Assembly (NCBI GenBank): GCA_030635485.1
Contig: DAOVYS010000079.1
Span: forward strand, 1 to 10,012
DNA: 10,012 nucleotides
Direction of reading: 5' to 3'
Source: Pseudomonadota bacterium
GTDB lineage: Bacteria > Desulfobacterota > Desulfobulbia > Desulfobulbales > DAOVYS01
Below, one piece after another: positions 1-4,880 of the stretch (positions within the stretch are counted from its first letter, which is position 1; each line of letters begins with the position of its first letter). The notes below the pieces were generated by a model. It worked only from the letters and a program-made list of their open reading frames with translations. It searched no databases and had not been told where the DNA came from. A program made the position numbers and the translations under genes.

Positions 1-5
1 GCGTT

Positions 6-64
6 GTGCCCAAAATTTTATCCTCGGAATATCAACTATATGCCTCCGGTAAAATTTTGGGCAC
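6..64. repeat. Perfect 15-bp inverted repeat with 29-nt spacer
   Basis: The left arm GTGCCCAAAATTTTA (6-20) is the exact reverse complement of the right arm TAAAATTTTGGGCAC (50-64). The spacer is 21-49. Each arm also contains the self-complementary core AAAATTTT. No T-run follows the right arm, so it is a poor intrinsic terminator, although it could lie at the 3' end of a gene outside the window. It could also be an operator or a dispersed palindromic repeat unit. The symmetry is seen directly; the role is unknown. Confidence 0.75.
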
Positions 65-70
65 GCCTTG

Positions 71-101
71 ATCTTGAACGAAAATCCTAATTTTTCAAGA
101 T
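71..101. promoter_or_regulatory. Inverted repeat in clpB leader, candidate operator or promoter region
   Basis: ATCTTGAA (71-78) and TTCAAGAT (94-101) form a perfect 8-bp inverted repeat with a 15-nt spacer, about 50 bases before the clpB start. CTTGAA at 73-78 resembles the -35 half of a heat-shock sigma-32 promoter, and ACCCTACA at 102-109 faintly resembles its CCCCAT-type -10. The gap between them is about 23-24 bases, too long for the usual sigma-32 spacing. The region may be a promoter, an operator for a heat-shock repressor, or both. There is no CIRCE element. The repeat is certain; the function is a guess. Confidence 0.35.
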
Positions 102-152
102 ACCCTACAGTCTTTTTTTGCGATTTTTTATTACTAGTCGGAGGAAATAACG

Positions 153-2747
153 ATGCAGCTTGACAGATTGACAGTCAAATCACAGGAGGCTTTGCAGACG
201 GCCCAGGGGTTGGCTGAGAGCAAAGGTCACCAGGAAATCCTGCCTGAGCATCTCCTGCATGCACTCATTCGCCAGTCAGACGGCGTAATTGTGCCGGTGT
301 TGCAAAAAATCGGGGTTGATCCGGCAGGGCTTGCCCGCAGGGTTGAGACGGTTTTGGACCGGTTGCCAAAGGTGAGCGGCAGCGGTTTCGGCCAGGTCTA
401 CCTCTCGTTGCGGGCAAAAAAAGTACTGGAACGCGCCTTTGAGGCTGCGGGTGAAATGCACGACGAATATGTGAGCCAGGAACATCTTTTTCTCGGTCTG
501 CTCGATCAAGGAGATTCAGAGGTCGCATCTCTGTTCCGGGAAAGCGGAGTTGCACGGGACGGCTTTTTAAAGGCCCTGGTTGCAATCCGCGGGAACCAGC
601 GGGTGACGGATCAGAATCCCGAGGAAAAGTATCAGGCCCTTGAAAAGTATGCCAGAAACCTGAACGAGCTCGCCAAGCAGGGAAAAATTGATCCTGTGAT
701 CGGTCGCGACGATGAGGTGCGGCGGGTCGTGCAGGTTCTCTCCCGCCGCACAAAGAACAATCCTGTCCTGATCGGAGAGCCGGGAGTCGGAAAGACCGCT
801 ATCGTGGAAGGACTGGCCCAGCGAATCGTAATGGGGGACGTGCCGGACACGCTTCACGATAAGCAGGTGCTGGCCCTTGATCTGGGAGCCCTGATTGCGG
901 GCGCCAAATATAGAGGCGAATTTGAAGATCGGTTAAAGGCTGTGCTCAAGGAAATACAGAAACGGGAGGGTGAGATAATCCTGTTTATCGATGAGATTCA
1001 CACCCTGGTAGGGGCCGGAGCCGCGGAAGGCTCAATGGATGCCTCAAACATGCTTAAACCAGCTCTTGCGCGTGGAGAACTCCATTGCGTAGGCGCAACA
1101 ACGTTGAATGAATATCATAAGTATATTGAAAAAGATGCTGCCCTGGAACGCCGTTTTCAACAGGTTCTGGTTCTGGAGCCCACGGTTTCGGACACCATTG
1201 CCATACTGCGCGGGATCAAAGAAAAGTACGAGGTTCACCACGGCGTAAGGATAAAGGATTCGGCCGTCGTGGCCGCGGCAACCCTTTCCAACAGGTACAT
1301 CACCGGTCGTTTTTTGCCGGACAAGGCTATTGATCTGATTGACGAGGCTGGTTCACGGCTTCGGATCGAGATCGACAGTATGCCTACTGAAATAGACGAA
1401 GTTGACCGCAGGCGGATAAAACTGGAGATCGAGAGAGAGGCCCTGCGACACGAAACGGATAAGAATTCTAAAGAAAGGCTGGCCAAGCTCGAGGCCGAAC
1501 TGGCTGATGTAAACGAGACATTGAATAGCATGAAGGGCCACTGGCTGCTGGAACGTGAGGTCATCGGCGAGATCCGAAAGATAAAATCGGATATTGAGGA
1601 GGCCGGGGTGGAAGAGCAGCAGGCCCAGCGTCTAGGCGATCTTTCCAGGGTTGCCGAGATTCGGTACGGCAGGGTCAAGGAGCTTGAAAAGGAACTCGCA
1701 TCCGGAAACGAACGTCTTGCCGAAATCCAGAAAGACCGCCGGATGCTTAAGGAGGAAGTCTCTGAAGAAGATGTGGCCGGCGTGGTTGCAAAATGGACCG
1801 GTATTCCGGTAGACCGCCTGCTCACGGGTGAGCGTGAAAAACTGCTTCATGCCGAAGATGCTCTTGCCCACCGGGTCGTGGGTCAGGAAGAGGCGATTCG
1901 GGCTGTAGCAAATGCGGTTCGTCGGGCAAGGGCGGGCCTTCAGGACCCGGACAGGCCCCTGGGCTCATTTATTTTTTTAGGACCTACAGGGGTCGGAAAA
2001 ACGGAACTGGCTAGAAGCCTGGCGGAATTTCTATTTGACAGCGAACAGGCAATGATCCGCCTTGATATGTCGGAATTCATGGAAAAACACTCTGTGGCCC
2101 GGCTGATCGGGGCGCCTCCGGGATATGTCGGCTACGAGGAAGGAGGATATCTCACCGAGGCCGTGCGGCGGCGGCCGTATTCCGTTATTCTGTTTGATGA
2201 GATTGAAAAGGCCCATCCGGACGTGTTCAATGTTCTGCTACAGATTTTAGACGATGGCCGGATGACGGACGGACAGGGCAGGACAGTGGATTTTAAGAAC
2301 ACCATGCTCATTATGACGTCGAATCTCGGAAGCCAGATGATTATGGAATTAGGTGAAAACCGTGAAGACGAAGTCGAGAAGCAGATGAGCGGTATCCTGC
2401 GGCAGTATTTCAGGCCGGAATTTTTAAACCGGATTGACGAGATAATCATATTTCACAGTCTTTCCAGAGAAGATCTCTCCCGTATACTAGATATACAGAC
2501 AAATCTTTTGATCGGGCGTATTGCGGAACAGGGGTTTTCCGTTCGTCTGAGTGATGCGGCCAGAGAGTCAATCATTCAGGCCGGCTATGATCCATTATTC
2601 GGAGCACGTCCCTTGAAAAGGGCCATCAGGAAGCTCGTCCAGGACGGATTGGCCATGAAGATCCTTGAGGGAACATTCACGGAAGGCGACACCATCCTGA
2701 TCGATGCGGCGTCCGGAGAAACCGGTCTTAGATTTGTAAAAGAATAA
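153..2747 (+). CDS. clpB: ClpB, ATP-dependent protein disaggregase
   Basis: Cytosolic hexameric AAA+ chaperone that, with DnaK/DnaJ/GrpE, threads aggregated proteins through its pore to resolubilise them after heat stress. It has 864 residues (E. coli ClpB has 857). The order is an N-terminal Clp repeat domain (about 1-145), then AAA+ D1 with Walker A GEPGVGKT (208-215), Walker B FIDE (D280, E281) and arginine fingers R333/R334. The Leu/Glu/Lys-rich coiled-coil middle domain (about 407-530) separates ClpB from ClpA/ClpC. D2 has Walker A GPTGVGKT (610-617), Walker B FDE (D682, E683) and arginine finger R760 in the FRPEFLNRIDE motif. There is no ClpP-binding loop signature, as expected. The ATG follows GGAGG at 140-144 with an 8-base gap, and the N-terminus matches the family. 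A terminator-like hairpin lies about 50 bases downstream, so it is probably monocistronic. All catalytic residues are intact. Confidence 0.98.
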   Translation: MQLDRLTVKSQEALQTAQGLAESKGHQEILPEHLLHALIRQSDGVIVPVLQKIGVDPAGLARRVETVLDRLPKVSGSGFGQVYLSLRAKKVLERAFEAAGEMHDEYVSQEHLFLGLLDQGDSEVASLFRESGVARDGFLKALVAIRGNQRVTDQNPEEKYQALEKYARNLNELAKQGKIDPVIGRDDEVRRVVQVLSRRTKNNPVLIGEPGVGKTAIVEGLAQRIVMGDVPDTLHDKQVLALDLGALIAGAKYRGEFEDRLKAVLKEIQKREGEIILFIDEIHTLVGAGAAEGSMDASNMLKPALARGELHCVGATTLNEYHKYIEKDAALERRFQQVLVLEPTVSDTIAILRGIKEKYEVHHGVRIKDSAVVAAATLSNRYITGRFLPDKAIDLIDEAGSRLRIEIDSMPTEIDEVDRRRIKLEIEREALRHETDKNSKERLAKLEAELADVNETLNSMKGHWLLEREVIGEIRKIKSDIEEAGVEEQQAQRLGDLSRVAEIRYGRVKELEKELASGNERLAEIQKDRRMLKEEVSEEDVAGVVAKWTGIPVDRLLTGEREKLLHAEDALAHRVVGQEEAIRAVANAVRRARAGLQDPDRPLGSFIFLGPTGVGKTELARSLAEFLFDSEQAMIRLDMSEFMEKHSVARLIGAPPGYVGYEEGGYLTEAVRRRPYSVILFDEIEKAHPDVFNVLLQILDDGRMTDGQGRTVDFKNTMLIMTSNLGSQMIMELGENREDEVEKQMSGILRQYFRPEFLNRIDEIIIFHSLSREDLSRILDIQTNLLIGRIAEQGFSVRLSDAARESIIQAGYDPLFGARPLKRAIRKLVQDGLAMKILEGTFTEGDTILIDAASGETGLRFVKE

Positions 2748-2757
2748 CGTAACTGCT

Positions 2758-2846
2758 CAGGTTCAAGGGTTTATGGTTCAACGGTTCACGGTTAATCGCT
2801 TTGCGATTTTTTTCATGCAGAGGCGGAACCCTGAACTGTGAACCTG
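2758..2846. repeat. GGTTCA-rich imperfect inverted repeat region
   Basis: GGTTCA occurs three times in direct orientation (2760-2765, 2775-2780, 2783-2788), followed by complementary GAAC/TGAACC sequence. CAGGTTCA (2758-2765) pairs with TGAACCTG (2839-2846). AGGGTT (2766-2771) pairs with AACCCT (2827-2832), leaving a 6-base bulge. The whole can fold into a long imperfect hairpin around the terminator-like stem at 2794-2808. It looks like a degenerate, dispersed intergenic repeat rather than a gene remnant. Pairing is seen directly; the repeat-family status is inferred. Confidence 0.5.
2794..2813 (+). terminator. Short intrinsic terminator candidate after clpB
   Basis: AATCGC (2794-2799), loop TTT, GCGATT (2803-2808), followed by five more T residues to 2813. 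The T-run is seven long counting the last two stem bases. The stem is only 6 bp with three G-C pairs, so it is weak alone, but it sits within a larger imperfect inverted repeat that could strengthen it. It would separate clpB from the downstream kinase. Confidence 0.55.
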
Positions 2847-2863
2847 ACAACCTGTAGTTGCAG

Positions 2864-2894
2864 TAGACTTTTCGATTTTGTTTTTCTGTATAGT
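2864..2894 (+). promoter_or_regulatory. Weak sigma-70-like promoter candidate before the small histidine kinase
   Basis: TATAGT at 2889-2894 matches five of six -10 consensus positions. The best -35 partner is TAGACT at 2864-2869 (four of six) with a 19-base spacer, which is longer than ideal. Transcription would start near 2901, giving a leader of about 38 bases made almost entirely of the 8-bp tandem repeat. This is sequence resemblance only. Confidence 0.22.
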
Positions 2895-2905
2895 GTGGTA
2901 AGTAA

Positions 2906-2937
2906 TACTCAATCATTCAACCATTCAACTACTCAAC
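2906..2937 (+). repeat. Four-copy 8-bp tandem repeat abutting a start codon
   Basis: The units TACTCAAT, CATTCAAC, CATTCAAC, TACTCAAC run head to tail at 2906-2937, one base before the ATG at 2939. The shared consensus is YAYTCAAC. The repeat occupies the position of the ribosome-binding site and contains no purine-rich Shine-Dalgarno sequence. The same TTCAAC core with 8-base spacing appears earlier in this intergenic region (GGTTCAAC at 2775-2782, then GGTTCACG at 2783-2790), so the two ends of the spacer look related. Confidence 0.7.
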
Positions 2938-2938
2938 C

Positions 2939-3787
2939 ATGACCGAACGCCGAACAAAAGAGAATCCTTGGGAAGAAGTATATGTCAATCAGTGTCGCGA
3001 TGCGGCGATCGGCCGGTTATTCAAGGGGCTGATTCACAATCTGAACGGCGTTATTCATGTCTTTTCCATGCAGTCCGAGCTGCTTAACCTGATGTACGGC
3101 CGGGCCGACAACATGCTGCAGCAATTGTTGGATTCGTTTCCGGACGAATCAGCCAGGGAATATGCAGTCAATCTTAGGGATATGCTTAGACAGCGGGCCG
3201 GAATGATGGGCCAGGTTTCTGATAAAATCAGTGCAAGTCAGGATATCATGAGACGCACCCAGCCTCTGCTGGATATAGGCGATCCGGATTTGTCAAGGCC
3301 ATATGATCTCAACACAATGGTCCGTGAGGAAGTGGAACTTTTGTGCGCTGACAGTTTTTTCAAGCATAATGTAAAAAGGGAATTGAGGCTGGCAGACAAC
3401 CTTCCTCCTTTGAAGGGCTTTGCGCCGGAACTTAATTATGCCTTTTTTTCCCTCATTGAAAACGCGCTGGAAGAAATAAAATCATCATCTGCTGATACGG
3501 AACCGAAAGAGGCCGAAGAATTTATTGATGAAAAACCCTCAGTGATAATTGAAACCGCGTGTTGCCACGGCCGGTTTGTAATATCCGTCCAGAATTCAGG
3601 CGCAGGAATTGCCGAATCCGACATCAAGCGTATCTTTGACCCTTTTTTTACCACAAAAAATAACCATGCCGGCCTGGGACTATATCTGGCTAAACAGACA
3701 ATGGAGGCCAGAGGCGGGGAAATATCCTGCGAAAACAATCCCAAATCCACCAAATTCATCCTCTCCTTTCCTGTTGACAGGGACTAA
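2939..3787 (+). CDS. Soluble sensor histidine kinase (HisKA-like plus HATPase_c)
   Basis: Predicted cytosolic histidine kinase of 282 residues. There is no signal peptide, membrane segment, HAMP, PAS or GAF domain, only about 30 residues before the phosphoacceptor region GLIHNLNG, where H33 is the likely phosphorylated histidine. The C-terminal ATPase domain shows the N-box SLIENALEEI (N175), a G1 box NSGAGI (N219-I224), the F-box FDPFFTTK and the G2 box GLGLYLAK. The usual G1 aspartate (DxGxG) is Asn219, a substitution also seen in other kinase branches, so activity is plausible but unproven. The ATG is the only usable start: TAA at 2903-2905 is in frame upstream, and no Shine-Dalgarno sequence is visible. 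It ends five bases before the rsmI start, so the two are probably cotranscribed. No response regulator is adjacent; the signal and partner are unknown. Confidence 0.88.
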   Translation: MTERRTKENPWEEVYVNQCRDAAIGRLFKGLIHNLNGVIHVFSMQSELLNLMYGRADNMLQQLLDSFPDESAREYAVNLRDMLRQRAGMMGQVSDKISASQDIMRRTQPLLDIGDPDLSRPYDLNTMVREEVELLCADSFFKHNVKRELRLADNLPPLKGFAPELNYAFFSLIENALEEIKSSSADTEPKEAEEFIDEKPSVIIETACCHGRFVISVQNSGAGIAESDIKRIFDPFFTTKNNHAGLGLYLAKQTMEARGGEISCENNPKSTKFILSFPVDRD

Positions 3788-3792
3788 TAGAG

Positions 3793-4695
3793 TTGGTTCG
3801 CGGTCGACGGAAAAAAGACGGTCGGGCGTCTGTCCCTGATGATCAAAAAACCACCACTCTTTATATAGTCGCTACTCCAATCGGCAATCTGGAAGACATC
3901 ACCTTACGGGCAATACGAATTTTAAAGGAAGTTGATCTGATCGCCTCCGAAGACACCCGCCACACGCGAAAGCTCTTATCCCATTTTGACATACACACTC
4001 CGCTTATCAGTTATCATAAGGACCGTGAGGCGGCCCAGGCAGGCAAACTCCTGGATAGATTGCTGGCTGGAGAAGATATTGCCATGGTTTCAGACGCAGG
4101 GACTCCGGCAATCTCTGATCCGGGTACAATTCTGGCAAGAAAGGCCCGCGAATTCGGGATAAAAGTAGCGCCGGTTCCAGGTCCCTCCGCATTGACCGCT
4201 GCGCTCAGTATCTCAGGTTTTGATACGGCAAGGTTTCTTTTTTTGGGATTTCTGCCATCCCGCAGAAATCAGTGTGTAAAACTTTTAAAAACCTTGTCGG
4301 GAAGTCCTGAGACCCTGGTTTTTTTTGAATCGCCTCACAGGATTGTGCGTTGCCTCAAGGACTGCATTGAAATCCTGGGTGACCGCAATATTTTTCTGGC
4401 AAGGGAACTTACCAAAATCCACGAAGAAACCATCACCGGCCCTTTGTCTTCCGTATTGGGCGACCTTTTGAATAGAGATTTTATAAAAGGTGAGTTCACA
4501 GCCATTATTGAGGGTGAGGAAAGAAGAGGCCCCGCAGGGGACGATATTAATGAACTTCTACTCTGGTACAGGGATAAGTCCGGACTGTCGATGAAAGATG
4601 CAGTGCAGCGTATTGCGCGGGACCTGGGTGAATCCAGGTCGCATGTGTATAAAATGGCACTCAATATATGGAGTCCAAAAATGAAGGAGGGTTAA
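3793..4695 (+). CDS. rsmI: RsmI, 16S rRNA (cytidine-1402-2'-O)-methyltransferase
   Basis: SAM-dependent methyltransferase of the tetrapyrrole-methylase fold that methylates the 2'-OH of C1402 in the 16S rRNA decoding centre. It has 300 residues (E. coli RsmI has 286). Family motifs in order are LYIVATPIGNLEDIT (23-37), SEDTRHTRKLL (52-62), VSDAGTPAISDPG (99-111), VPGPSALTAALSISGF (from 128), FLFLGFLPSRR and FFESPHRIV. A C-terminal helical segment ends in HVYKMALNIW. The only conventional start in the open frame is TTG at 3793; a stop lies in frame at 3775-3777. It gives a basic 20-residue tail before the conserved domain, longer than usual. Translation is probably coupled to the kinase, whose stop is five bases upstream, because the Shine-Dalgarno match is poor. 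The ATG at 3839 is out of frame. Confidence 0.95.
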   Translation: MVRGRRKKDGRASVPDDQKTTTLYIVATPIGNLEDITLRAIRILKEVDLIASEDTRHTRKLLSHFDIHTPLISYHKDREAAQAGKLLDRLLAGEDIAMVSDAGTPAISDPGTILARKAREFGIKVAPVPGPSALTAALSISGFDTARFLFLGFLPSRRNQCVKLLKTLSGSPETLVFFESPHRIVRCLKDCIEILGDRNIFLARELTKIHEETITGPLSSVLGDLLNRDFIKGEFTAIIEGEERRGPAGDDINELLLWYRDKSGLSMKDAVQRIARDLGESRSHVYKMALNIWSPKMKEG

Positions 4696-4713
4696 AAAAA
4701 TCAGGTTATAGTG

Positions 4714-4742
4714 TTGCCTGAAGAAATAGAATGAGATATGAT
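4714..4742 (+). promoter_or_regulatory. Sigma-70-like promoter candidate for the hybrid kinase
   Basis: TTGCCT (4714-4719) and TATGAT (4737-4742) are separated by exactly 17 bases, matching four of six and five of six consensus positions. It lies just after the rsmI stop. Transcription would begin near 4749, giving a leader of about 130 bases that contains both the left copy of the hairpin element and the 13-bp hairpin. Resemblance only. Confidence 0.4.
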
Positions 4743-4785
4743 TTTTGTTAGAATTAAATATATCTTCCGACCGTAATTGATCACA

Positions 4786-4819
4786 GGGGCAAGACAACCA
4801 AACAACGGTTATCCCCTTA
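4786..4819 (-). repeat. Left copy of an inverted hairpin element flanking the hybrid kinase
   Basis: Read on the - strand, this segment matches 7303-7338 on the + strand. They share 17 identical consecutive bases, ATAACCGTTGTTTGGTT (complement of 4796-4812 here, 7310-7326 there), flanked in both by TAAGGG on one side and CTTGCCCC on the other. On the - strand it can fold as GATAACC, loop GTTGTTT, GGTTGTC with one G-T wobble. Weaker similarity continues outward, including GATCGCTTACA (complement of 4824-4834) against GACCGCTTACA (7279-7289). No transposase or target duplication is visible. Confidence 0.7.
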
Positions 4820-4825
4820 ACGCTG

Positions 4826-4860
4826 TAAGCGATCACAGATGCGGTGCCTGTGATCGCTTA
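4826..4860. promoter_or_regulatory. Perfect 13-bp hairpin in the hybrid kinase leader
   Basis: TAAGCGATCACAG (4826-4838) and CTGTGATCGCTTA (4848-4860) are exact reverse complements around a 9-base loop. The hairpin ends 20 bases before the start codon of the kinase. It is not followed by a T-run, so it is not a typical terminator. GATCACAG occurs a third time at 4779-4786. It could be an operator for a dimeric regulator, an RNA hairpin affecting translation, or part of a repeat unit together with the adjoining element at 4786-4819. Confidence 0.65.
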
Positions 4861-4880
4861 TTTCTGACCCGGGGGCGGGA

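Noticed and set aside
73..109. Canonical sigma-32 promoter
   Set aside because: CTTGAA has no CCCCAT-type -10 within the normal 11-16 base range; the nearest resemblance is about 23-24 bases away.
1..152. CIRCE (HrcA) operator before clpB
   Set aside because: Neither TTAGCACTC nor GAGTGCTAA is present; the inverted repeats found have different sequences and spacing.
265..753. 162-codon open frame on the - strand inside clpB
   Set aside because: Pro/Arg-rich shadow translation opposite the conserved N-terminal and D1 region of clpB.
1235..1825. 196-codon open frame on the - strand inside clpB
   Set aside because: Its Ser/Arg-rich translation is the antisense shadow of the Glu/Leu/Lys-rich middle domain of clpB; it has no recognisable domain.
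2906..2937. CRISPR array
   Set aside because: The units are 8 bases long, contiguous and without spacers, and no cas genes are present.
3609..3839. 76-codon + strand frame across the kinase-rsmI junction
   Set aside because: It is an out-of-frame reading of the conserved F and G2 boxes of the kinase and the start of rsmI, with no protein family resemblance.
4826..4860. CRP/FNR-type operator
   Set aside because: The half-sites read TCACA...TGTGA, the reverse of the TGTGA-N6-TCACA layout, and the spacing is wrong.
4826..4860. Intrinsic terminator after rsmI
   Set aside because: The strong stem is followed by TTTCTGACCC, not by a T-run, and it lies only 20 bases before the next start codon.
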